DNA of 64,000 bases from Xylaria sp. FL1777 (lineage: Eukaryota; Ascomycota; Sordariomycetes; Xylariales; Xylariaceae). The notes beneath the pieces were generated by a model. The model worked only from the letters and a program-made list of their open reading frames with translations, did not search any database and was not told the DNA's origin. Location of the stretch: NCBI GenBank assembly GCA_022578965.1, contig MU400578.1, positions 161,604-225,603 of the forward strand, in the 5' to 3' direction. The translations under genes and the position numbers were made by a program. Below, in pieces: positions 16,101 to 26,398 of the stretch (position 1 is the stretch's first letter; every line of letters starts with the position of its first letter).

Positions 16101-16840
16101 CTCGTTGTAGAGCTCGATGAAGGAACATTTCACAAAGCTCTCAGTGTCCTCATTGTCCAACTTGTTGAAAAGGGAATGTAGCACGCGAGGAATGATGCCA
16201 GCAGCATCGGACAATAGACCGAAAGTTTCGTCCATATCTCCCGACATGGTGTATGTTTTGCCCGTGCCAGTTTGGCCGTAGGCGAAAATTGTACAGTTGT
16301 ACCCGCTCAACATCTTTATTTACCGTTAGTCAGGTATTGTCTAAAAGTTCAAGCATGACGAACCTCTTCTAAAATGGGTTTCACCACATCGTCGTATATC
16401 ATGCTCTGGTCAGCCGCTGGGGAGAAGACACGGTCGAAGTTGTAGGTCTTGTTGTTGAGAGCGCTAGGCCCCATGGACAGATCGACGACTTTCCCCTGGA
16501 CAGCATCCGTGGACACGACGACGGCGCTGTTCTCGCGCACTTCCCGCTCGTTGCGGCCACGGCATCGCACCACGACATTGATGTTGGTTTCCTGTATGCT
16601 GTCTACCTCGAAATCACGCTCCTTGCGCTTCGCGCCCGTGGTGGCAACAGACGACAAGGACTCGGCGGGCGACGGGGCAGCGTTGCGGTCGATTCTCGCG
16701 GCGACGACGGCATGGTGCATGGGCTGTCTTAAGGATGAAATCCTGGATGCATTCGGTCGGGAGCTGGCGCGTCCTAGAGCAGCTGAGCGCGCACTGGCGG
16801 CCAACGAGGGCGTCTCGCCCCGACGAGAGCGGCCTTGCAT
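13186..16840 (-). CDS. bimC: Kinesin-5 (BimC/Eg5-type mitotic motor)
   Basis: Plus-end-directed, tetrameric spindle motor that cross-links and slides antiparallel microtubules. Three exons: 16840-16364, 16313-14157 and 14100-13186, giving 1182 aa, close to the usual fungal BimC length. The N-terminal motor has the P-loop GQTGTGKT (about 172-179), switch I NDLSSRSH and switch II LVDLAGSE, followed by a neck/coiled-coil stalk. The tail carries the kinesin-5 signature BIMC box (YQPTGDTPQK), with the CDK-type Thr-Pro at about residue 1013. In related proteins that site is phosphorylated to recruit the motor to the spindle. The C-terminus is basic (TRRKSPRLN). The first intron is 50 bp with an uncommon GTTCGT donor. 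The second (14156-14101) uses ACAAG as acceptor, because the closer CAG would shift frame. Divergent from the PHAF1-like gene. Confidence 0.96.
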
Positions 16841-17766
16841 GGGCGAGATGGCGCAACGTGATATATATAACTAAGGGCTAAATGGTGCTGAGCTTGCCAG
16901 TAAGAATTGGATCAGACGCTGTAATCAAAGTTGAACGAGAATAAGCACAGTTGGTGGAGAGAGTCATTCGAGTAGCCGTTGATTGAAGTTAGTACCACAT
17001 CGAGGGGATATAGGACTTGGCTACTTTGGGTATTGACTTCATCATTGGAGACGCGTTGGGGCATGGTGGAGTAGGTAAGCAGTGCGTCAACAGACAAATG
17101 TGTCCCGGTTGCCCTGGAAACAGCGTGTCCCCACTACTCCCCCACCTTTTCCCGGCAGAATAAGATCCACAGAAATTGTAGATAGGTTAAACCTATAGCA
17201 GTTAGGCTCATTTCTTAGGCTGCAGGGCCCTTAGTCCATGACATGTGCCCGCTGATAGCGACTGCGATGCTACCTACTGTACCCCTCTATAATCTCTATA
17301 TATAGGTAGGTACTATACCGCATGACGTCTCTGCAGGTGCGGCAGCCGAGGAGTGAAGCTTAAGTACAAAGTAGGAACTCTGGTGACCAACATGGCCTCT
17401 ACGCTTGACTCACCTGACTGCGTCTAATTCGAATCCCGAACTCTATACCTCCAACTGCATCAGTGCTTAGTCTGGGATAAGATATAGATAGCTATCTGTC
17501 CTTCGTTTACGCCTACGCATTCTAGATCATCGTAGCTAAGACGCAGCATTTGCCTCTCCATCCTCACATTCTCTCAACCGAACGTAAATGAGCACAGGTA
17601 TCGTCCGGATCCCGCCTACTGTCCAGCGCATCGCCAAGAGTGTTGAGTCGACTCTCGCCACAAGGCCGTCGATTTGCTGGTTGACTCCCCCCGGGATATG
17701 CGACGGTCTTGAACTTGAACGTCAACTAGAACTCGCACCTGCAGCCTCTTTCGATTCCAGGACACC
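16841..17766. promoter_or_regulatory. Divergent promoter interval
   Basis: A 926-bp region between the kinesin-5 start (minus) and the PHAF1-like start (plus), containing the control regions of both. A TA-rich motif (tctatatataggtaggtac) lies at about 17294-17312. No gene was seen inside; the short frames there have no support. Confidence 0.45.
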
Positions 17767-19425
17767 ATGTCTCTCTTCTCTGCTGCTCTGCACCCAAATG
17801 TTGGGCTAGGCTTTCTACGTATGTGTCTATTCTTAAAGCCCACCCGTACCAAGGTAGAGAAGGGATACATATACAAGGCACAGGAGAGCTGACAGCGCTT
17901 ACCTATAGTACTCGGCGCATCTCTTCACGACATCCTGACGAGACTCAAAGCCGAACCTCAACGATTCCCCAAACTTGACCTGGCCTACTCCGCCACAGAA
18001 CCTGTTACCGAACCTGTAGTCCTCACACTACCTGCTAATGGTATACGCTTACGGTTCGACGGTCCCGAGCAACGACTCCGTCTCATCGAAATCCTCGACT
18101 TTACGAAGAATCGTATCACATATCAGGACAAGGACATTGCCAAAGCTTCCAGTAACCAAGGATCTGCAGGATCTCCTAGAACGGGCGGCGAGGTTGCTGG
18201 TGGTCCTGCTTTTAAGAATGTCTACCATCGACTGTTTGGGCCAACATACGCCGGAGAATACATTCCACCAGGCAGCGATAGTACTGACGGCATAGGCACA
18301 TACATTCTGTCATATCCCGGAGTTGCCTTTAGCTTTCCACTGCCTGTATCCTCATATTCCCCAAATAAAGACGTCGTATCATTGCTCTCTTCTTCAGCAA
18401 GCCAGACTGCGACCAGCGTAGCTGTTTTCAGTGGAAAATCATGGGCGGCCTCGAGAGAAACGCTTTGGACAGAGGTTCTGCCCAGCGTTAAATCTGCCCT
18501 TCTATTTAATAAGAGCAAGGAGGTTGTACCAGATGAGATCTCTCTCGTCAAGATATATGGAGGTGGACGGCTTCAAATGTTCAAAAAATGGACTACCGCC
18601 TCTGTATGGATTAATCTCGGAGAGACAAGCACCCAAGAGCTGGTCGCGGAGCTGGGACCTCCAGATGCCATATACCGCAAGAACGATCAGCGCATGTATA
18701 TCCACAAAAATCGAACATCGAGCCACAGCAGGTCTAGGTCGAGCGGCGCCGATTACAAACGCCCGGATGATTTTACCGATACAGATCAATCATCAGCGCC
18801 TACTGGATCCGACGATTCAGACGACGAGGCAATCGAAGATGAGACGGTAGATAACGTGTCAGGAGAATGCTTTTATAATTATTTCTATCTGGGGTTTGAT
18901 ATTCTGGTGTCATCGCCCCAACAGCCCTCACGCACACCGCCATCGCAGATAAAGGCTGATGGGGACCAACTGCCGGGAGTAAACGCCATCAAGAACGGGA
19001 GTCCGGATCGGCTGGTTGCTACCAAGGTTGTTTTACATGGCAATGTTCCAGGTTCGTATCCATTTAATCGGCACCGTCGCTCACGATGGGAGGTTTCCTA
19101 CCTCAGCAAGCCTGACTGCGAGGAGATTAACTCCGAGACGCCGTTCGATGAAATAGAAGAGGAATTACGGGAAGAATGGAAGAGCACTTATGCGTCCGAG
19201 GAAGATGCCAAGAGGCGCCAGCGAGGGATGGTTCTCAACCGTGGATGGGGCGATAGTCCCGGAAGCAGTTGTGAGTTTTTAGGTGGTTGGGAAGATAGTA
19301 GTGGCGGCATTCCTGCTAAGAAGCTGGACGACAATGAGGAGTCTACTACTACATTATATGGCTTTCCAGGCCTTGTTTTCGAAGTTTTGAAGAATGGATA
19401 TGTCAGCGCAGTTACAGTTTACTGA
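17767..19425 (+). CDS. UPF0183/PHAF1 family protein
   Basis: Fungal member of the UPF0183 family; the animal relative C16orf70/PHAF1 acts with BCAS3 at the phagophore in autophagy. Two exons: 17767-17818 and 17909-19425, giving 522 aa. The start MSLFSAALHPNVGLGF and the splice into LLGASLHDILTRLKAEP reproduce the family's N-terminal pattern. Further family blocks are LPANGIRLRFDGPEQRLRLI, YHRLFGPTYAGEYIPPG and FSFPLP. The middle (about 310-360) is a Ser/Asp-rich disordered insert, followed by ECFYNYFYLGFDILVSS, which is the conserved C-terminal core. The ending YGFPGLVFEVLKNGYVSAVTVY is also family-like. Exon 2 contains no in-frame ATG for its first 470 bases, so the frame is easily missed by start-based ORF callers. 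The autophagy role in fungi is inferred from the family. Confidence 0.88.
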
Positions 19426-19727
19426 TTCAAGGCTGGTTATTGAAGAGTTTGAGGTCTTCATGCCCTGAATTTGTATTTGTCTATGGAGTACGGAGCGAGA
19501 GGAATAGGGTTGCTTGTAACTCAGCGTGTAGAGTGAGGTAGGTGGGAATATAGGCATAGTTTCCACCACTATCATTCAGCTATTAGTATATATCAGTAAA
19601 GAGGCCGGAAGATGAATTTTTACTCAGTAAAATTCTAGTTTCCCTTGGTATCTTAAGAGCCAATCTATTTACAACCCCTAATTCTATCTACTCAGTCAAG
19701 TGGTATCGCCTTTTTCAATTTATAAAT
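19426..19727. other. Short convergent intergenic spacer
   Basis: 302 bp between two convergent 3' ends, AT-rich towards the right (aatttataaatttataat at about 19717-19735). No gene or hairpin stands out. Confidence 0.5.
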
Positions 19728-20896
19728 TTATAATAGTGCCTCAAACGATTTGGCCGCGTCTAAGATCATTTTATCGTAGGGAATCCAGCCCAGGCCAGTG
19801 GCATTTATTGCTTTTGAAGAGTTGACATTAGCTGCCTCGGGGTCAATAGCATAGCCCGGTTGATAGCCCTCGCCAGGCGTGCCCTCTTTGATGATACCTT
19901 GCCTCTCGGGGTAGGCCTGGCGCAAAATATCAGCCGCCGCCTGCGGATTGCCCACGTTGCCGTTCCCGCCGACGATATAGCGCTCGCCGCCCGCCTTCTC
20001 CGGGTGCGAGGCCGCCCATTCCGTCATCCGCGCCACGTCGCGCACGTCCACATGCGTGCCGTACCCGGACGGGCCCGCGGGGAAATCCTGGCCCGAAAAC
20101 ACCTTCCAGATGAACGAGTTCGTCTCCGCGATGCCCTCGGGTGACGACGGCGGGTACAGCTGAGGGCCAGCTACCCAGCTATACACGGGTTGAAGCTTCG
20201 TTAGCAAAACCTAATTCCGCACTACGAGCATGTGATGTGGGTGTCAAGAATTAAGGAGGTAGATACATACCAAGGGTTCAGCACCGTAGCCGCAAACGGT
20301 GGCTTCTTTTCCTTCACCCAGTCCCAGAACGCGCGCTCCGACGCAACCTTGCTGGCGGCGTAGATGACGTGGCCAAACGCCTTGTCCCCGTCCTCTCTGA
20401 CCTGCGCCTCGGCCTTGGTGTTCCAGTCCTTCTCGGTGAAGGTGAAGGGCCCGGGGATCATCATGCGTACAGCGGCGACGCTGGACATGAGCACGAAGCT
20501 CTTTAGACCTTCCTCATTGGAGGCGGAGGCGGAGGCGGAGGCGGCTTTCAACGCCGACTCGAGAATCGACAGGGTCCCCTGCACCGCTGTGCCCACGATG
20601 TACTCGACGTCGCCGCTGTCGAAGACCACGGGCGTCGCCAGGTGCGCGACGGCCTGCACGGCCTGCACGGCCTTGTCGAAGGCCCCCGCCGTCTTGATGT
20701 CCCGCACCACCACCAGCTCGAACCGGCCCGCCGCCTGCTCCGCCGCAAAGTGCGTCGCTAGCTCGCGCGCGCTGCGGCTGTTCGTGTCCCGGACTGTGCC
20801 GCGCACCGCCCAGCCTGCGGCTAGAAACCTTGCTACCGTCTGCGCTGCGATGTACCCGTTCGCGCCGGTGATGAGGGCGCGGCGGAGAGAGGCCAT
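19728..20896 (-). CDS. NAD(P)-dependent epimerase/aldehyde-reductase (extended SDR)
   Basis: Extended short-chain dehydrogenase of the dihydroflavonol-reductase/GRE2-like type, which reduces aldehydes or ketones with NADPH. Two exons: 20896-20271 and 20178-19728 (92-bp intron, donor GTATGT, acceptor GTATAG), giving 358 aa. The N-terminal Rossmann motif is TGANGYIA (about 10-17). Catalytic residues are Ser in VLMSSVAAV and the Tyr-x3-Lys pair in YAASK. Substrate-domain blocks after the splice (WVAGPQLYPP and HVDVRDVA) fit the family. A short Ala-Ser run (ASASASAS) sits before the catalytic Ser. The exon DNA is markedly GC-rich compared with its neighbours. The exact substrate cannot be read from sequence. 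Confidence 0.9.
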
Positions 20897-22645
20897 GGTC
20901 GGTGGGTGGGTGTTTCAGCAATACTTATGTAGAGAAGGCGGGGAATAAGATCGAGGCAAGATAGATAGATGAGAGGGTGAATTAGTAGTAGGGTACTTCT
21001 CATTTACTCTAGAGAGGAGGAAATATTGAGGCCCTGCCATGATGGACTGGGCTAGAGCTTATGGTTTTATACGCATGCACCAGACGCTACATGTGTGCTT
21101 AGCTTAGTGACAACCGACAGCAAGCAGATGCCGGGGTTTCCCTGGTGGCGATAGCACACACGGTCGCTCATTTCCTACCTGCTTGCCTATTTTCGGTCTC
21201 CGGAATGGATATTCGTTATGCATGCGGGAAGGTTAGAGGATTTCTAGATGCCGGTGTTGTCTGTCTGTCTCCGCTATTGTATGATGGCGGCAATCCGTGG
21301 TCTAAAGGCCGATACATAGCACCGTTAAGACCGAAAGCTCCCCCCACGGCCACTATCCAATTAGGGGGGGAAGAACTGGCCGACTTTACGGACATAGGCG
21401 CTAGATGGGAAGATGGAAGGTGGAAATCCTGGGCTTTCGGTTGCTATGCGTGTCTTGAAACTTGATCATGACTCCTAGACAACGCGAAGACTGCGCTAAG
21501 ATAGACTTTGTTGCGGTCTGACTAGTATTATTTTTACATAGAAGAAGCCCACACCGTAGATGCATCCTGGTCTCGACCGTAGGCTATTTCATATAAATAA
21601 TCGCAGAGAACCAAGTGTCCGACTAGGGAATGTTCTGTCCCCCCCCGTGATGTGTGGCGGTATAGTACTGCAGTTTTATCAAGTGACATAAATGGATCTT
21701 AATGTCATCGGCATATTCGTCGTTCTAGCTTAAATGAAGTTAAGTTACGTCGTCTGATATTCTCGAATGGCCGTTTCATTTTCCAAAGGTGTATGTCACC
21801 GTTACGGTAGAGTCGTCCTATTTGGTCAAAAGGACATTACTCAGACACTATCCTAAAGTCCGTGTTAATTAAGTTTCTAGCTCGGATCCCTATGCAGTGT
21901 ACTGGTTGGCAATTTAGTTGCTTGTATTAATAGAATTGAGTTTAGGTGAAATGTCGACGTCGAAGTTTACTCCTTGTGCTTGGTCCTTATGACTGTGGGC
22001 GGTGGGGGAATAGTGGAATAGACGTAAACCGTCAACTGTCAGAGGGATATTCACCCTCGAAGAAACACTGTATTTGGCTGTCGTATGCAGGGAATAGTGC
22101 AACTTGCTGTAGTAATTGCCCATAGCTCTGGAAGTTATAATGATTCTACTGCTATATCGAGTGGCTTCACACTCGCGTTCAATAATCAATAATCATGATG
22201 GCGATAGGATTAACTGAAACAACATCAACAAGAGTGAGATGAATTCGTAAATAAATAAGAATTATCTAGTAATGGGCAATAGAAGCATCTAATTTGCGGA
22301 ACAGGAGAATTTTTGACGATTCTTCTGATAGCAGTATGCGCTCCGAGACATTAGGTTGCTGGCTGGAGCCTGCTACCAGCCGTCTACTTTGAAGATAACA
22401 TAATTCTGTCGTGTAAAGCATGTAAAATGTACGGGTGATAACTATTGTGTAGCTTATATTCATTCCTTATCGTCCCTACTGATCTGAAGACTACCAAAAC
22501 CTTCCAACACTCGCTGAATCCAAAATATCGCCTTCGGTTGTGTATTACATATGATAAGACTGAAAGCCGTCACACATGTTTTGACTTCTGTTGCATCTGT
22601 TGTTTGTAGTCTTCGTACATTTCATACTAACAAGCCGTTAGCTAG
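20897..22645. other. Intergenic region
   Basis: About 1.75 kb upstream of the SDR gene and downstream of the FMO gene. A 106-codon frame at 21145-21465 has no recognisable motif. No repeat or RNA gene was recognised. Confidence 0.5.
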
Positions 22646-24658
22646 TCAATCTGCATGCGTGATGAATGATATACTTACTGCATTCTTCATTGTTTGTCTG
22701 GCTTCGGGCCATGGCTTCCTGCCACAACCTGGTATATTCCTAGGGTTGGTGTTAAAGAGACGCCAAGAGTAGCTGTTCATTGGGCCTTTGGAGAGCCAGG
22801 TCCATAGCTCATGATCATGCCACCAAAGACCCCAGCCACGCGTAGTGAACATGTGGTCGAGGTTATCATACAGGCCAGTGCCGGCTGAATCGTGTAAAAA
22901 CCGATAGAATGAATAGCCCCGTACATAGCCGGGGCGCACTGAGTGCTCTTTTTGCCATTGCGTTCTCCACCATGTGTGGTATGCGTCCACTTGTGCATTC
23001 ATTTCTTCCAAGGACGGGAGTAGAGCTGGAGAGCGATAGTTCTCAACTTGGTATTGCTCAGATGCTGCCCTGGAACCCATATTCATTTCAGCGGCCCATA
23101 TTTGAGCAACAGCCATTGATGCGAGTTCTGAGACACACCAAGCATTCTCTTGAGGTGCCATCCAACTGACTATTGCGACCGAGGAGGCGTAACGGGGTGG
23201 AAATATCATCTGGTAGAGTCGAGGGAGATGTGGCAGGTGTTTCTCGCCCCTGGCCTCCTCCTCGTCATAATGTTTAGATAGCTCCTCAGCGGTTTGTAGA
23301 GGAAGTCCCTGTGCGCCATCCATTTCCAATTCAGGCATAATCTTGAAGTCTAGGTCATACCCCGTACAGAATATAACGGCGTCGACCTCGAGTACTACAC
23401 CGTCGTCTAGCAACACTTCCGAATCTCCAGCGAAGTCCTCAAATCCGTGAACTGGCGTGATATCTCCCCGTCGTAAAGCTGGAATAATATCCTCTTGCAC
23501 CGCGGGATGGACATGAGCCATACTGGGACACGGCACCAATCTCCAGTCGTCTCGCACTCGTTTTTGGGCACGCTTCCATTTTTCCTTCTCGGAGAGGCCC
23601 GTGCTGTCCACCGGCTCAGATCGAGCAGCATCAGAAATCATCTTATTGATCATGAATTTATCGCCAAGTGGGCCGATTAACCAAGGCACTAGGTAGTCGA
23701 TGAAGTACTTCAAGCGTAAAGCAGACCACGAGAACTGTGTATCTAGAGGGATACCGTCGTCGCGATAGCGCGAAACTAGGATACGGCCTCGTCGATAGGA
23801 TTGGTATACTTTTGATGCGTGGTTTACTAGTGCCAAGGAGATGTCACAGGCAGTATTGCCAATTCCAACGACAAGAACTCGTTTGCCTTTGAAGGCTTCG
23901 GGACTTCATTTCAATGCAATCAGCTCTGAAATGCCTATTAATGGTGAGATACTAACCTCTTGAAAGACTGCCCGTGCATTACGGTGCCCCTGAATTTGTT
24001 CCTGTTTGGCATAGGCGGCCATAATGGCACGTTTTCACAGCCGTGGGCAAGCACTACCTTGTCGAACGAGAGTACGGTAGGCCCCTCTGAGGTCGTGATA
24101 TGAACATCCCAGCCATCTTTGGTACTATTTCGAGTAATGCTCTTGACGGTGGTGCCAAAACGCATGTGAGGGAATAGTTTGAAGTGTGATGCATACGATT
24201 TGAAGTACTCTGCTACCTGGGGCCCGGTGAAGAAGGTAGGATAGTCTACAATAACACATTGTTAACTTCAGCAAATGGTAGCTAAGTCTGTTAATTACAG
24301 AACGTAGCTCATGCCCACCTTCAGGTACTGGGAAGTCGCTGAAACTAGACTATATAGCCGGTATAAGCGTGTGAGTTGCAGTTGCAACACAACTCTGCGA
24401 ACTTACGACAAACTTGCTAACGTTGCACACTGTTTCCTTCAATGCAGATGTGTAGCTGGCATCATTACTAAAAGCCCACAGCCCCCCGACTTCATTTCGT
24501 CTTTCGAAGGCGACCACGTTGAACCCTTCTTCCCGAAGGGTTTTCAGGGCAGTTAAGCCTGCGGGGCCTATGCTAAGATTAGCACAGGACAACTTGATAC
24601 TAGGCAGCTAGGAATCATCAATACCCAGTCCAATCACTGCTATACGGACATTCTCCAT
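22646..24658 (-). CDS. Flavin-containing monooxygenase
   Basis: FAD/NADPH enzyme that oxygenates soft nucleophiles (N or S) or acts as a Baeyer-Villiger-like oxidase. Five exons: 24658-24625, 24567-24407, 24349-24319, 24245-23957 and 23903-22646, giving 590 aa. The first intron splits the FAD-binding motif: MENVRIAVIGLG joins PAGLTALKTL. Further motifs are the FMO signature FRGTVMHGQSF, the NADPH-binding GIGNTACD and the C-terminal FCTGYDLDF. One exon is only 31 bp, so a gene finder could skip it. The protein is longer than bacterial FMOs because of a C-terminal extension of about 150 residues rich in Trp (WWRTQWQKEH), seen in related fungal FMO-like proteins. The substrate is unknown. It is not in an obvious cluster, though an SDR gene lies downstream on the same strand. 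Confidence 0.92.
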
Positions 24659-26398
24659 CATGTGAGTACGATTAGGCCCTGTGAGGTCGAGGAAGATAAT
24701 ATGGAGTTTGGCGGGTTTGTGTTAAGTATTGATCCCCGCACAGGATTTGCTTAGTCTACTAGTCTTGAGGTTGCTCGATGACAACCTCTCAGCTCTCAAA
24801 TATACTAACTCGAAACGAATTATACAGTATTTGTAGCTTGCATAGCTGTAATATCGCTTACGTGATTTCGTAGATCATTCGGTAGGACCCGGTAACAGTT
24901 AGGTACATGTTCTAAGGAATATAAGGCGTGCATAAGTGTTCAAAAATACTATTGCGTTTGCACACCCTCGAATATGAGCTCCTCTATATGGGCACACATC
25001 AGGAATTTCGGGGATTTGACGAGTCTTACGCAGACCAAGCAGGAGCAAGACAAGACAGAAGACTGTGCATAGAATGCTAGGAACTGTACGGGAACACTGT
25101 AACCTAGCGCGAAGAGGGGTTCTGGGGACGGTTGTTGATATTATTACGAACATCAAAACTAACTTCCTCTTAAGGTACAAACACAATCTCTGAATTGAAA
25201 CGATCTCTGATTCTTGAAGTAAATTTCAAAATAGGTACTATATCATCCTGTAAGTCGTAAATTTGTGGTTTTCGTTGGTTGTCCACCCCGTTTTTCTTTC
25301 CCTTTTTCAAAAAAAAGAAGAAGAAGAAAAAGATGACTTTCACAAACCCCTCCCCCGGGCGCTACAAGATGTCTGATTAAATCCACAGCGAAATACGGAT
25401 AACTCAATATTCAGTCCTGCAATGTATCTAGACATTCAGTCAGCTGAGGCTGAGCGCAGGCGACGAATCAAATAAGTGTATTTTCTTTCCCTTATTTAAC
25501 AGCTAGTACAAATAACAGGTGTTAAGATATGTGTATCAACAATGTTTATTTCACATGCGCTACAAATATAACAGGGCCATATCTAATGTCAAGGTTCCTT
25601 CATTTAGAGTATGTGAAGTCGGATGACTGTAAACTTGTAAACTCAATTGGTGCGAAGGACGCTTAGCAATCGGTACGGATATACAAACCGCTAGAGATGC
25701 AAAGGACTGCAATGCAGCATATATAATTAATGCTGAAGATGGGGAGTGATATTAGATTGGGATTGGAAGATGTTGCATGTTGCATCTTTCAAGATACCTA
25801 CAGTGTAGCCATTCAATGTTGTGTGGTACAAATGTACTTGGGCATCTACCGGTCAATCCACTTTTGGGCATTTCTTAGGTTATGTACCCTCTAAACTCGG
25901 TGGTAGGTGCGCAGCCCTAGTGCTTCAATCTCCCACGAGCCGGACTATCTAACACCCTCTAACGTACCGACTCTTTCACAAGTAATTAGAGCTCTTCCAT
26001 TGTGTTTTTGCCCTGTGATTGCTTTACAAATGACAATGTCATTAGATATCACCTGCAATGTTGATAAGTGACCTTAGGTATCTACTAAACTCTATTATTG
26101 CATCATGTCTCATTAAGGTTTTAGCGAGGGTCCGTGCTCTTAGCGTCCCGGCCTGTCAACCTAGGAATAGGTAAACAAAACATATCGCGCCCGCGCTCTG
26201 CCAGAGCTCTCCTTCTCTACTACAAACTTCACAATCGCACCGCACTTCTTTCTAACTACACTCTACTACGCTTTCAATTGCACTTGCAACTGCTCCCCAA
26301 CTGCTCTCAACGTGATTCTTATCGCGCTAAAAAAAAACTGCTCTCTGTCGTAATTCAGTTACGTCCCCGCGTGAGTCGGGTCATTCCTCACCTTCAAC
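24659..26398. other. Intergenic region with purine tract
   Basis: About 1.7 kb between the divergent FMO and Cep57-like starts. A homopurine run (aaaaaaaagaagaagaagaaaaagatg, about 25309-25335) is the only striking element. A 95-codon minus frame at 24899-25186 has one hydrophobic segment but no other support. Confidence 0.5.

Noticed and set aside
20364..20948. 194-codon plus-strand frame
   Set aside because: Antisense shadow of the GC-rich SDR exon.
21145..21465. 106-codon plus-strand frame
   Set aside because: No recognisable motif, no splice partners.
24899..25186. 95-codon minus frame with one hydrophobic stretch
   Set aside because: One hydrophobic segment in AT-rich DNA is not enough; no start context or homology.
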